A model generated the notes under the pieces. That model was given only the letters and a program-made list of their open reading frames with translations. It was not told where the DNA came from and did not search any database. Source: Sphingomonas sp. A2-49 (GTDB taxonomy: Bacteria; Pseudomonadota; Alphaproteobacteria; Sphingomonadales; Sphingomonadaceae). From it: 64,000 bases of DNA. The stretch lies in contig NZ_JAJLPA010000013.1 of assembly GCF_025548555.1 (NCBI RefSeq), forward strand, positions 1 through 64,000. The letters run 5' to 3'. Below are positions 8,930 through 17,945 of the stretch, piece after piece (the stretch's first letter is position 1; the number at the start of each line of letters is the position of its first letter). The position numbers and the translations under genes are program-made.

Positions 8930-10771
8930 TCATTCCCCGTCGCGGACGATGCGGACGAGCAGCGTTCCCTCGGTCACTTGGCCCTCGGGCTGCGCAGCGA
9001 GGTCGGCGACATGGCCGTCGAACGGCGCGGTCAGGCTGTGCTCCATCTTCATCGCTTCCAGCGTCACCAGCCGCTGTCCCTTCACCACCGCGTCGCCCGC
9101 GGCGACCTCGACCGCGATGACGCGGCCGGGCATCGGCGACAGGATCGCGCCGTCCCCGGCCCCGCCCGCCGCGGCACCGGCGGCGCGGAAGGGCGTGACC
9201 TCCCACGTCTGGCCGCCCTCGGTTACCAGCAACCGGTCGTGCGCGACCGGCGATACCGCAACGGCGGCAAAGTCGACGGACACGGGCTCGCCGCCGACCA
9301 GCATCCGCGCCGTGCGCTGCGGCGCGGCGTTGAGGCGGAAGCCGGCGATTCGCTGCGGCCCGGCGAGCGCCGCCGCGGCGGTGGCGAGCACCTCCTCGCT
9401 CGGCAGCACGGGCGGCATCAGCGCGTCGCCCTCGCGCGCGATCAACCCGGTATCGACCCGGCCGGCGACGAAATCGGGATGGTCGAGCGCCTCGACGAGG
9501 AACCCCGCGTTGCTGCGGAGCGGCCAGACCACCGCCGCGTCGAGCGTGTCGGCCAGCGTCTCGCGCGCTTCCTCCCGCGTCGCGCCATGCGCGATGACCT
9601 TGGCGATCATCGGATCGTAATAGGGCGAGATGGTCGCGCCGCGCTCCACGCCGGTGTCGACGCGCGCGGTATCGCCGAGGTCGAACGCCTCCAGTCGGCC
9701 GATACTGGGCAGGAAGCCCTTCGCGGGGTCCTCCGCATACAGCCGGGCCTCGATCGCATGGCCGTCGATGGCAAGTTCGTCCTGCCGGCACGGCAGCGGC
9801 TCGCCGCTCGCGACCCGCAGCTGCCAGGCGACCAGGTCCTGGCCGGTAATCATCTCGGTCACCGGATGCTCGACCTGGAGCCGTGTGTTCATCTCCATGA
9901 ACCAGATGCGGTCGGCGCGCAGCCCGTCGCTGGCGTCGGCGATGAATTCGATCGTGCCGGCGCCGACATAGTCGACCGCCTGCGCCGCCTTCACCGCGGC
10001 GGCGCAGACGGCCGCGCGGGTGTCGGCGTCCATGCCGGGGGCTGGCGCTTCCTCTATCACCTTCTGGTGCCGGCGCTGGAGCGAACAATCGCGTTCGAAC
10101 AGGTGGACGACGTTGCCGTGGGTATCGCCGAACACCTGCACCTCGATGTGCCGCGGGCTGAGGATGTACTTTTCGATCAGCACCTTGTCGTCGCCGAACG
10201 CCGCAGCGGCCTCGCGCTGGCACGAGGCGAGCGCGTCGGCGAAGGCGGCGGCATCGTCGACCCGGCGCATGCCCTTGCCACCGCCGCCCGCCACCGCCTT
10301 GATGAGCACGGGATAGCCGATCGCCGCGGCCTCACGCGCCAGCCGTGCGGGATCCTGATCGTCGCCGAGATAGCCGGGGGTGACCGGCACGCCGGCGGCG
10401 ATCATCCGCTGCTTGGCGGCGTCCTTCAGCCCCATCGCGCGGATGCTCGCCGGCCGGGGACCGACCCAGACAATCCCGTTATCAATGACTTGCTGCGCGA
10501 AATCGGCATTCTCGCTGAGGAAGCCGTAGCCGGGATGGATCGCCGCCGCCCCGGTATCGCGCGCCGCCGCGAGGATGCGCTCGGCGACCAGATAGCTTTC
10601 GCGCGCGGGCGATGCGCCGATGTGCACCGCCTCGTCCGCCTCGCGGACGTGCAGCGCGCGCGCGTCGGCGTCGGAATAGACCGCGATCGTGCGGATGCCG
10701 AGCGCGCGCGCGGTGCGGATAATCCGGCAGGCGATCTCGCCGCGGTTGGCGATGAGGAGCGATTCGATCAT
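8930..10771 (-). CDS. mccA: Methylcrotonyl-CoA carboxylase biotin-containing (alpha) subunit
   Basis: A 613-residue acyl-CoA carboxylase alpha subunit. The biotin carboxylase domain fills about residues 1-445 (start LLIANRGEIACRI; ATP-grasp KAVAGGGGKGMR; catalytic region FMEMNTRLQVEHPVTE). A linker domain follows, and a biotinyl carrier domain at the C-terminus holds the biotin lysine in EAMKMEHS. Pairing with an MccB-like carboxyltransferase and ivd identifies the substrate as 3-methylcrotonyl-CoA in leucine breakdown, rather than propionyl- or acetyl-CoA. It is rather short for the family (many are 650-670 residues), mainly between the carboxylase and carrier domains. It is separated from mccB by two unrelated genes. 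Confidence 0.9.
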   Translation of the reverse strand: MIESLLIANRGEIACRIIRTARALGIRTIAVYSDADARALHVREADEAVHIGASPARESYLVAERILAAARDTGAAAIHPGYGFLSENADFAQQVIDNGIVWVGPRPASIRAMGLKDAAKQRMIAAGVPVTPGYLGDDQDPARLAREAAAIGYPVLIKAVAGGGGKGMRRVDDAAAFADALASCQREAAAAFGDDKVLIEKYILSPRHIEVQVFGDTHGNVVHLFERDCSLQRRHQKVIEEAPAPGMDADTRAAVCAAAVKAAQAVDYVGAGTIEFIADASDGLRADRIWFMEMNTRLQVEHPVTEMITGQDLVAWQLRVASGEPLPCRQDELAIDGHAIEARLYAEDPAKGFLPSIGRLEAFDLGDTARVDTGVERGATISPYYDPMIAKVIAHGATREEARETLADTLDAAVVWPLRSNAGFLVEALDHPDFVAGRVDTGLIAREGDALMPPVLPSEEVLATAAAALAGPQRIAGFRLNAAPQRTARMLVGGEPVSVDFAAVAVSPVAHDRLLVTEGGQTWEVTPFRAAGAAAGGAGDGAILSPMPGRVIAVEVAAGDAVVKGQRLVTLEAMKMEHSLTAPFDGHVADLAAQPEGQVTEGTLLVRIVRDGE

Positions 10772-10820
10772 GCGCAGGCCTGCCGTTCGAAGGGATTGAG
10801 GATGGTCGCGCGCGTCGCCG

Positions 10821-11300
10821 TCATGCCGGGCATCCGGTCGTGCGCTGCGTCCAGGTGACGTTGAGCACCTTCCACGCGCCGCCTTCGCGGACGAGGTCGA
10901 AGTGGTCGACGCCGCAATGGTGGATCTTGCCGTTCACGGTGAAGGTATAGGGACCCCACACCATGGCGATGTCGCCGTCGACCTCGACGACGCTGTCGGT
11001 CAGCCTTTCCTCCAGCCGGTCGGGGCCGGGTTTGACGCCCGCGGCGAATTCCGCCCAGCCGAGCCGGCGGATCGTGCGGCCGCCGTCGGGCCGTTCCATC
11101 GCGACGGTCGCGCCGCCTTCGGGCCGGACCTGCGCCAGGATCGCCGCGCCGTCGTGCGCGGCGAGGCCGCGGAACATCGCGTCGATCGGCGCCATCACCG
11201 CCGCCGCCGCCGGATCGGCATAGGGCAAGGGATTGGCCGGCGGCAGCCGGTCGCCCGTCTGGAGCGCGAGGATGAGGGCGAGCGGGAGCATGGTCGTCAT
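10821..11300 (-). CDS. Secreted NTF2-like (SnoaL/DUF4440 type) protein
   Basis: A 159-residue protein with a short hydrophobic N-terminus (MTTMLPLALILALQ). The rest fits the NTF2-like cone fold seen in SnoaL/DUF4440 proteins: an initial helix with MFRGLAAHDGAAILAQV, a middle GDIAMVWGPYTFTVNGK strand pair, and a closing HFDLVREGGAWKVLNVTWT. Such proteins are used as small-molecule hydratases, isomerases or ligand-binding modules; no catalytic set is evident. It lies between the DUF559 gene and mccA in the leucine operon and has no known role in that pathway. An ATG three codons downstream (11291) is an alternative start. Confidence 0.7.
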   Translation of the reverse strand: MTTMLPLALILALQTGDRLPPANPLPYADPAAAAVMAPIDAMFRGLAAHDGAAILAQVRPEGGATVAMERPDGGRTIRRLGWAEFAAGVKPGPDRLEERLTDSVVEVDGDIAMVWGPYTFTVNGKIHHCGVDHFDLVREGGAWKVLNVTWTQRTTGCPA

Positions 11301-11303
11301 CTT

Positions 11304-11654
11304 TCATTCCTCCCCGGAACGGGGAGGTGGCAGCCCGCAGGGCTGACGGAGGGGCAGCCGCGCGCGGGCGGTCGCCACGATATGATCTGTTACGGCTTCG
11401 GGATCGCGCAGGATGGCGGTCGCAGGAATGCGCAACGTCTCGATATTGTGGAGGGCGAGCCACGCCGTCCGTCCCGCGTCGAACGCCGGTTGATCGCCGC
11501 AGTCGTGCGCGGCACCGTCGACCTCGATGCAAAGCGTCGCCGCCGCGCAAAAGAAGTCGAGCGTGTACATGCCGATCGGGTGCTGCTTGCGGAACTTCAG
11601 GTCGGCCGGCCGCTGCTTCAGAACCCGCCAGAGCAGGATTTCAGGAAGGGACAT
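11304..11654 (-). CDS. DUF559 family, PD-(D/E)XK / Vsr-like nuclease fold protein
   Basis: About 116 residues from ATG 11654 (MSLPEILLW). The open frame continues 49 codons upstream, but that part is a translated repeat and is not counted. The body matches DUF559: LWRVLKQRPADLKFRKQHPIGMYTLDFFCAAATLCIEVDGAAHD shows the FRRQ/Y-x-x-D-F-x-C...E-V-D-G motif order of a Vsr-like endonuclease fold, with Asp and Glu as likely metal ligands. The last ~15 residues (ending PPPRSGEE) are encoded by the flanking palindromic repeat and the stop lies just outside it. Family function is not established. It interrupts the mccB-mccA gene order. Confidence 0.78.
   Translation of the reverse strand: MSLPEILLWRVLKQRPADLKFRKQHPIGMYTLDFFCAAATLCIEVDGAAHDCGDQPAFDAGRTAWLALHNIETLRIPATAILRDPEAVTDHIVATARARLPLRQPCGLPPPRSGEE
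11309..11359. repeat. DUF559-flanking palindromic repeat, copy A
   Basis: A 51-bp unit. The outer stem CCTCCCC/GGGGAGG (11309-11315 and 11321-11327) is followed by a second stem CAGCCC/GGGCTG (11331-11336 and 11340-11345) and a conserved tail GGAGGGGCAGCC. It encodes the C-terminus of the DUF559 protein on the minus strand. Confidence 0.85.
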
Positions 11655-11727
11655 GTCCCGACGCTGACGCCGCGCGCGGGCCACGGTGGCGGACGCAGCC
11701 CTCAGCACGGCGACCGCCGATGCACGT

Positions 11728-11784
11728 GGCTGCCCCTCCACCACGCCTCTGTGAGGCGCGGTCCCCCTCCCCGTGCCGGGGAGG
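11728..11784. repeat. DUF559-flanking palindromic repeat, copy B (inverted)
   Basis: A 57-bp unit in the orientation opposite to copy A, upstream of the DUF559 start. It keeps the tail GGCTGCCCCTCC and the stem CCTCCCC/GGGGAGG (11766-11772, 11778-11784). The middle stem is CGCCTC/GAGGCG instead of CAGCCC/GGGCTG, so both arms have changed together. Confidence 0.85.
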
Positions 11785-11805
11785 ACTGATCCGCCGCCCA
11801 TGCCA

Positions 11806-13401
11806 TCACATCCGGAACACGCCGAAGCTCGGCCGTTCGGGCACCGGCGCGTTGAGCGTCGCGGCGAGGGCTAGGCCCAGTACGTCGCGGGACTGCGCCG
11901 GATCGATGATGCCGTCGTCCCACAGCCGGGCGGTCGCGTACCAGGGATTGCCCTCGTCCTCGTACCGGGCGCGGATCGGCGCCTTGAACGCCTCGGCCTG
12001 GTCGGGCGTCCAGCCGTCCGCGTCGCGATGCACGGTGGCGAGCACCGAGGCCGCCTGCTCGCCGCCCATCACGCTGATCCGGCTGTTCGGCCAGGTGAAC
12101 AGGAACCGCGGCGAATAGGCGCGGCCGCACATGCCGTAATTGCCCGCGCCGAAGCTGCCGCCGATCAGCACGGTAATCTTGGGAACGCTGGCGGTCGCGA
12201 CGGCCGTGACCAGTTTTGCGCCATGTTTCGCAATGCCTTCCGCCTCATACTTGCCACCGACCATGAAGCCGGAGATGTTCTGGAGGAACAGCAACGGGAT
12301 GCGTCGCTGGCAGGCAAGTTCGATGAAATGTGCGCCCTTCTGCGCACTTTCGCTGAACAATACGCCATTGTTGGCGAGGATCGCGACGGGCAGCCCGTGG
12401 ATCGTCGCGAAGCCGCAGACGAGGCTGGCGCCGTACAGCGCCTTGAACTCGTGGAATTCGGATCCGTCGACCAGCCGCGCGATGACCTCATGCACGTCAT
12501 AGGGGGCGCGGACGTCGTCGGGGACGATGCCGTACAGCTCCTCGGCCGGATAGAGCGGCGCGCGCGCATCGGCGAGCGGCGCGGCGCCGGTCTGCGGCGG
12601 CAGCGTCGCGACGATGTCGCGCACGATCGTCAGCGCATGATCGTCGTTTTCCGCGACATGGTCGACCACGCCGGACCGGCGACCGTGCGTATCGGCGCCG
12701 CCCAGTTCCTCGGCACTGATGACCTCTCCCGTCGCGGCCTTCACCAGCGGCGGACCGGCGAGGAAGATCGTCCCCTGTCCGCGCACGATGATCGTCTCGT
12801 CGGACATCGCGGGCACATAGGCGCCGCCCGCGGTGCAGCTGCCCATCACGCAGGCGATCTGGGGAATGCCCAGCGCCGACATGTTCGCCTGGTTGAAGAA
12901 GATCCGGCCGAAATGATCGCGGTCGGGAAACACCTCCGCCTGATGCGGCAGGTTGGCGCCGCCGCTGTCGACGAGGTAGATGCAGGGCAGCCGGTTTTCC
13001 TGCGCGATCTCTTGCGCACGCAGATGCTTCTTCACAGTCAATGGGAAGTAGGTACCGCCCTTCACCGTCGCATCGTTGCACACGATCATCACCTGTCGCC
13101 CGGATACCCGGCCGATGCCGGCGATCAGGCCCGCACCGGGCACCTCGTCGTCGTAGAGGCCGTACGCGGCGAGCTGGCCGATTTCGAGAAACGCGCTGCC
13201 GGAATCGAGCAGGCGTTCGACGCGGTCGCGCGGCAGCAGCTTGCCGCGCGCCGTATGGCGGTCGCGCGCCTTCGCATTGCCGCCGAGACCGAAGCAGGCG
13301 ACGTCGGCGCGCAAACGGTCGGCGAGCGCACGATTGTGGGCGGCGTTGCGGGCGAAGCCATCGCTGTCCGGGACGACACCCGTGGCGAGGACCGGACCCA
13401 T
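11806..13401 (-). CDS. mccB: Methylcrotonyl-CoA carboxylase carboxyltransferase (beta) subunit
   Basis: A 531-residue carboxyltransferase of the MCC type. The N-terminal half binds acyl-CoA ([61 protein letters not shown]). The C-terminal half binds carboxybiotin ([20 protein letters not shown] and [16 protein letters not shown]). The [11 protein letters not shown] stretch is typical of methylcrotonyl-CoA rather than propionyl-CoA carboxylases. With MccA it carboxylates 3-methylcrotonyl-CoA to 3-methylglutaconyl-CoA. It follows ivd after 43 bp, a gap that contains a truncated palindromic repeat. Confidence 0.93.
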   Translation of the reverse strand: MGPVLATGVVPDSDGFARNAAHNRALADRLRADVACFGLGGNAKARDRHTARGKLLPRDRVERLLDSGSAFLEIGQLAAYGLYDDEVPGAGLIAGIGRVSGRQVMIVCNDATVKGGTYFPLTVKKHLRAQEIAQENRLPCIYLVDSGGANLPHQAEVFPDRDHFGRIFFNQANMSALGIPQIACVMGSCTAGGAYVPAMSDETIIVRGQGTIFLAGPPLVKAATGEVISAEELGGADTHGRRSGVVDHVAENDDHALTIVRDIVATLPPQTGAAPLADARAPLYPAEELYGIVPDDVRAPYDVHEVIARLVDGSEFHEFKALYGASLVCGFATIHGLPVAILANNGVLFSESAQKGAHFIELACQRRIPLLFLQNISGFMVGGKYEAEGIAKHGAKLVTAVATASVPKITVLIGGSFGAGNYGMCGRAYSPRFLFTWPNSRISVMGGEQAASVLATVHRDADGWTPDQAEAFKAPIRARYEDEGNPWYATARLWDDGIIDPAQSRDVLGLALAATLNAPVPERPSFGVFRM

Positions 13402-13406
13402 CAGAT

Positions 13407-13440
13407 CCTCCCCGCCACGGGGAGGGAGACTGCGGCGCAG
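13407..13440. repeat. DUF559-type palindromic repeat, truncated copy C
   Basis: A shorter unit in the ivd-mccB gap. The stem CCTCCCC/GGGGAGG (13407-13413, 13419-13425) is followed by a short stem CTGC-GGC-GCAG (13430-13440). The GGAGGGGCAGCC tail is missing and the ivd stop begins almost at once. Same orientation as copy A. Confidence 0.7.
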
Positions 13441-13444
13441 CGCG

Positions 13445-14614
13445 TCACTGCGCCACCCGGGGTGCGGCGCCGATCAGTTCGCGGCCGATCAGCATGCGGC
13501 GGATCTCGTTCGTGCCGGCGCCGATGTCGAGCAGCTTGGCGTCGCGCATGAAGCGCTCGACCGGCCAGTCCTTGGTGTAACCCGCGCCGCCAAGCGCCTG
13601 GATCGCCTCCAGCGACACCTTCACCGCATTCTCGCTCGCAAGCAGGATCGCCCCGGCCGCGTCGAAGCGCGTCGTCTTGCCCGCATCGCAGCTCTTGGCG
13701 ACCGCATAGACATAGGCGCGCGAGGAATTCAGCGCGACGTACATGTCGGCGATCTTCGCCTGCATCAGCTGGAACTGGCCGATCGGCTGGCCGAACTGGC
13801 GGCGTTCCTGGACATAGGGGACGACGACGTCGAGGCACGCCTGCATGATCCCGAGCTGGATCCCCGCCAGCACCGCGCGCTCGTAGTCGAGCCCGCTCAT
13901 CAGCACGCCGACGCCGCCGTTCTCCGGCCCCATGACGTTGGCGGCGGGGACGTGGCAGTCGGTGAAGACCAGTTCGGCGGTGGGCGATCCGCGCATGCCC
14001 ATCTTGTCGATCTTCTGACCGATCGCGAACCCGGGCATGTCCTTTTCGATCAGGAAGGCGGTGATGCCGCGCGACCCCTCGCCCGTCTTCGCATAGACGA
14101 CGAGCGTATCGGCATAGGCCGCGTTGGTGATCCAGAATTTCGTGCCGTCGAGGACGTAGCCGTCGTCGGTCCGCCGCGCGCGCAGCTTCATCGAGACGAC
14201 GTCGCTGCCCGCGCCCGCCTCCGACATGGCGAGGCTGCCGACATGTTCGCCGCTGATGAGGCCGGGGAGGTATTTCGCCTTCTGCTCGGGGTTCGCCCAG
14301 CGGCTGATCTGGTTGATGCAGAGGTTGGAATGCGCGCCGTAGCTGAGCCCGATCGAGGCGGAGGCACGGCTCACCTCCTCGACCGCGACGACATGTTCGA
14401 GATAGCCGAGGCCGAGGCCGCCGTCGGCTTCGGGAACGGTGATGCCGTGCAGGCCCAGCTCGCCCATCGCCGCCCAGAGTTCGTCGCGCGGAAACCAGTC
14501 GTCCGCGTCGATCTTCGCGGCGAGCGGCGCGATCCGGTCGGCGGCAAAGCGCTGCGTGCTCTCGCGGATCATGTCGGCCGCTTCGCCCAAGGCGAAATCG
14601 AAATTGGTTATCAC
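13445..14614 (-). CDS. ivd: Isovaleryl-CoA dehydrogenase
   Basis: A 389-residue acyl-CoA dehydrogenase. Family motifs are [16 protein letters not shown] (FAD/substrate loop), [18 protein letters not shown], and the C-terminal [39 protein letters not shown]. The catalytic base is predicted at Glu245 in [10 protein letters not shown], the position used by isovaleryl-CoA dehydrogenases instead of the more C-terminal Glu of other acyl-CoA dehydrogenases. It oxidises isovaleryl-CoA to 3-methylcrotonyl-CoA, the substrate of the MccAB enzyme encoded downstream, and passes electrons to ETF. It probably has its own promoter in the 84-bp gap after the kinase gene. Confidence 0.95.
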   Translation of the reverse strand: MITNFDFALGEAADMIRESTQRFAADRIAPLAAKIDADDWFPRDELWAAMGELGLHGITVPEADGGLGLGYLEHVVAVEEVSRASASIGLSYGAHSNLCINQISRWANPEQKAKYLPGLISGEHVGSLAMSEAGAGSDVVSMKLRARRTDDGYVLDGTKFWITNAAYADTLVVYAKTGEGSRGITAFLIEKDMPGFAIGQKIDKMGMRGSPTAELVFTDCHVPAANVMGPENGGVGVLMSGLDYERAVLAGIQLGIMQACLDVVVPYVQERRQFGQPIGQFQLMQAKIADMYVALNSSRAYVYAVAKSCDAGKTTRFDAAGAILLASENAVKVSLEAIQALGGAGYTKDWPVERFMRDAKLLDIGAGTNEIRRMLIGRELIGAAPRVAQ

Positions 14615-14698
14615 ATCCGCTCCAGTGTCGTCGTTTTGGCGCCTGCTAGCATAGCGGGGCGGCGGGAGGAAACCGCCCGCGCCGCACCCATCGCGCGA

Positions 14699-17600
14699 TC
14701 AGCGGGTCAGCATCTGCCGGATGCGCGTGGCGAGCGCGTCGACCGCGAAGGGTTTCGTCATCATCTCCATGCCTTCGTCGAGGAAGCCGGCGCGGACGGT
14801 GGCGTTTTGCGCATAGCCGGTGACGAACAGGATGCGCAGGTCGGGGCGCGACCGGCGGGCGATGTCGGCGAGCTGACGTCCGTTGAGGCCGGGCAGGCCG
14901 ACGTCGGTGACGAGCAGGTCGATCGGCCGGCCGGATTCGAGAATCGGGATCGCGGAGCGCGCGTCCACCGCCTCGATCGCCTGATAGCCGAGCTCCGCCA
15001 GCACATCGAGGATGATGAGCCGCACCGCGGAATCGTCCTCGACGATCATCACGGTCTCGCCGGCGCCGACCGGCGCGGCCGGGCGCACCTCGGCAACGCG
15101 CGCCGCCTCGCCGTGAAAGCGGGGGACGTAGAGGCGCACCACGGTGCCGCGACCGACCGCGCTGTCGATGCGGACGTGCCCGCCGGACTGGCGCGCGAAG
15201 CCATAGACCATCGACAGGCCCAGCCCGGTGCCCTGCCCCACCGGCTTGGTGGTGAAGAAGGGTTCGAAGACCTTGGCCAGCGTCGCGTCGGACATGCCGA
15301 TGCCGGTGTCGGCCACCGACAGGACGACATAGTCGCCGGGCGCGACCGTCGCGTGATCGTCCGCGTGCCCGCCGTCGACCGCGACGTTCGCGGTCTCGAT
15401 CGTCAGCGTGCCGCCGTCGGGCATCGCGTCGCGGGCGTTGATGCACAGGTTTAGCAGCGCGCTCTCGAGCTGGTTCGCATCGGTCCGCGCCGACCACAGC
15501 GGCGTGGCGGGCCGCGTCTCGAGCGCGATCTGTTCACCCAGCGTGCGGCCGAGCAGGTCCTCCATCCCGCCGACGAGCGCGTTGACGTCGGTCGGTTGCA
15601 GATCCAGCGACTGGCGCCGTCCGAAGGCGAGCAGGCGCGCGGTCAGCGCCGCGGCGCGCTGGGCCGAGGTGGTCGCGGCATCGATGTAGCGGGCGACGCG
15701 GTCCATGCGGTTCATCGCCAAATTGCGCTCGATCAGGTCGAGCCCGCCGATAACGCCGGTCAGCATATTGTTGAAATCGTGGGCGATCCCGCCAGTGAGC
15801 TGGCCGACAGCCTCCATCTTCTGCGCCTGGCGCAGCGCATCCTCCGTCCGTGCCAGCGCCGCCGCCTGTTCGCGCTCGCCGGTGATGTCGCGCCCGACCG
15901 CATGCACGAACCGGTCGTCGGGCACCGCGGTCCACGACAGCCACAGGTAGTGCCCGTCGCGGTGGCGGTAGCGGTTTTCGAAGCGCAGCGTCCGGACGCC
16001 GGCCTGCAGCCCATCCATTTCGGCCCGCGTGGCGACGACGTCGTCGGGGTGGACGAGCGTCAGCATGTCGCTGCCGACCAGATCCTCGGCGGCCCAGCCG
16101 AGCAGGTCCGTCCAGGCCGGATTGACCGCCTCGATCCGGGCATCGAAGCCGACCACGAGCATGACGTCGCTCGACAGCCGCCACATCCGGTCGCGATCCT
16201 GCGTCCGCGCCTCGACCTGATCGGCGAGCGTCGCGTTGAGGTCGCGCAGCCGGTCCTCCATCGCCTTGCGGTCGGAAATGTCGCTGAAGAACACCGCGAC
16301 GCGGCGATCCTCCGGCGCGCCGATGCGCAACGCACGGACGTCGTACCAGCGGCCGAGCGCCTCGGCGGCATTTTCGAAATGGGCGGGTTCGCCGGTGGCG
16401 GCGACGCGGCCGTAGCGTTCGAACCAGTGCGGCTCCAGCCCGGGCGCGACCTCGCTGACCCAGCGTCCGATCGCGCCGGTCAGGCCGGTCTGGCGTTCGA
16501 ACGCCGGATTGCCCTCGACCAGGCGATAATCCACCGGCGTGCCATGGTCGTCGAACTTCAGCTCGATGACGCAGAAGCCGACGTCGATCGCCGCCATGAC
16601 GGTGCTGTAGCGCTCTTCCGCCGCAGCGATGGCGGCCGACGCCTGCCGCCGGTCGGTGATGTCGAGCGCGACGCCGGCGAAGCGGACCGGCCGGCCATCG
16701 GCATCGCGAAAGATCTGGCCGCGCCGCGCGATCCAGCGGAGCGCGCCGTCGTCCGCACGGCGGATGCGATATTCGACGTCGAGCGGCGCGGTGCCGGCAG
16801 CCCGCGAGGCGAGGTCGGAGACGAGGTGACGGTCCTCCGCCACGATCAGCCGTTCGAACAGGGCCGCCGGCACCCCCTCCGCCGCATCGACGCCGTACAA
16901 ACGGGCGAATTCGGGCGTGCCATGCAGCATGCCGTCCGATCCGACCTCGAACACGCCGACGCCGCCCGCTTCCTGCGCCCAGCGCAGCTGCGTCTGCGCG
17001 CGCGACAATGCCTGGATCGTGCGGTGCTGACCGGTGCGGTCGCGCAGCATCTTGACGAAGCCGACCGGCCGGCCACCGGGGTCGCGCAGCGGCGACATCT
17101 CGCCGCTCGCCCAGAAACGGCTGCCGTCGCCGCGTTCCAGCCAGCGTTCGTCGTCGGCCCGTCCCTCGCGCAGCGCGATCGCCATCTCGCGATCCGGCAC
17201 GCCGGCGGCGCGGTCCTCCGCGGTGAAGATCGTCGCGACGGGCTGGCCGACCATCGCGTCCCCGGCGCGGCCGAAGATCGTCGCGGCCCCCGCGCTCCAG
17301 TCGGTGATCGTGCCGTCCAGCGCGGTCACGACGATCGCGAAGTCGCTCGCGCTGTCGACGATCGCGCGATGGCGGGCGTGTTCCGCCGCGGCGACGGCGG
17401 CGGCACGGCGGAGTTGCAGCGTGGTGACGACCTGGCGCGCGAGGACGGTCAGCGCCTGTTGCTGGACCGGGTCGATCGTACGCGGCCGGCGATCGAGCAC
17501 GCACAGCGTCCCGATCGGCACGCCTTCGGGCGTCTTCAGCAGCGCGCCGGCATAGAAGAGCAACGGCGCCTCGCCCGCGACGAGCGGATTGCCCGCGAAG

Positions 17601-17884
17601 CGTGGGTCGGCGCGCATGTCCGGGACGATCAGCATGTTGTCCCCGAGCAGCGCGTGCACGCAGAACGAGGTTTCGAGCGGCGTCTCGCGGACGCCCAGCC
17701 CCACCTCCGCCTTGAAGAACTGGCGATCGTCGGCGACGAAATTGACGACCGCGATCGGCGTGCCGCACAGCGCCGCCGCCAGCGAAGCGATCTCGTCGAA
17801 CGCCGGCTCGCGCGGCGTATCGAGGATGTCGTAATGCGCGAGGGCGGCCTTACGGCGTTCTGAAAGAACAGGAATTTCGTTCAT
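14699..17884 (-). CDS. GAF/PAS hybrid sensor histidine kinase with receiver domain
   Basis: A 1061-residue cytoplasmic sensor with no evident transmembrane segment. Domain order by eye: GAF (about 1-165), four PAS/PAC units (about 170-690), HisKA with phospho-accepting His in GGIAHDFNNMLTGV (about 700), HATPase_c (N-box NLCINARDAMP, G-boxes DTGIGMSD and GTGLGLSMVYG), and a C-terminal receiver with phospho-Asp in LLVTDVGLPGLNG. The GAF-HYDILDTPREPAFDEI start is typical of hybrid kinases that sense small ligands or redox state. Start at ATG 17884 (MNEIPVLSERRKAAL) agrees with the family; the open frame extends further upstream without similarity. nhaA ends 61 bp upstream on the same strand. Confidence 0.9.
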   Translation of the reverse strand: MNEIPVLSERRKAALAHYDILDTPREPAFDEIASLAAALCGTPIAVVNFVADDRQFFKAEVGLGVRETPLETSFCVHALLGDNMLIVPDMRADPRFAGNPLVAGEAPLLFYAGALLKTPEGVPIGTLCVLDRRPRTIDPVQQQALTVLARQVVTTLQLRRAAAVAAAEHARHRAIVDSASDFAIVVTALDGTITDWSAGAATIFGRAGDAMVGQPVATIFTAEDRAAGVPDREMAIALREGRADDERWLERGDGSRFWASGEMSPLRDPGGRPVGFVKMLRDRTGQHRTIQALSRAQTQLRWAQEAGGVGVFEVGSDGMLHGTPEFARLYGVDAAEGVPAALFERLIVAEDRHLVSDLASRAAGTAPLDVEYRIRRADDGALRWIARRGQIFRDADGRPVRFAGVALDITDRRQASAAIAAAEERYSTVMAAIDVGFCVIELKFDDHGTPVDYRLVEGNPAFERQTGLTGAIGRWVSEVAPGLEPHWFERYGRVAATGEPAHFENAAEALGRWYDVRALRIGAPEDRRVAVFFSDISDRKAMEDRLRDLNATLADQVEARTQDRDRMWRLSSDVMLVVGFDARIEAVNPAWTDLLGWAAEDLVGSDMLTLVHPDDVVATRAEMDGLQAGVRTLRFENRYRHRDGHYLWLSWTAVPDDRFVHAVGRDITGEREQAAALARTEDALRQAQKMEAVGQLTGGIAHDFNNMLTGVIGGLDLIERNLAMNRMDRVARYIDAATTSAQRAAALTARLLAFGRRQSLDLQPTDVNALVGGMEDLLGRTLGEQIALETRPATPLWSARTDANQLESALLNLCINARDAMPDGGTLTIETANVAVDGGHADDHATVAPGDYVVLSVADTGIGMSDATLAKVFEPFFTTKPVGQGTGLGLSMVYGFARQSGGHVRIDSAVGRGTVVRLYVPRFHGEAARVAEVRPAAPVGAGETVMIVEDDSAVRLIILDVLAELGYQAIEAVDARSAIPILESGRPIDLLVTDVGLPGLNGRQLADIARRSRPDLRILFVTGYAQNATVRAGFLDEGMEMMTKPFAVDALATRIRQMLTR

Positions 17885-17945
17885 CTGCCAGTAACATAGC
17901 CGGGTTGCCGTGACGACGCCATGGCCTCGCCGGCGTGCACCTGAC

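Noticed and set aside
11655..11801. The upstream 49-codon extension of the DUF559 frame
   Set aside because: It mainly translates the inverted repeat copy B; the conserved domain starts at ATG 11654.
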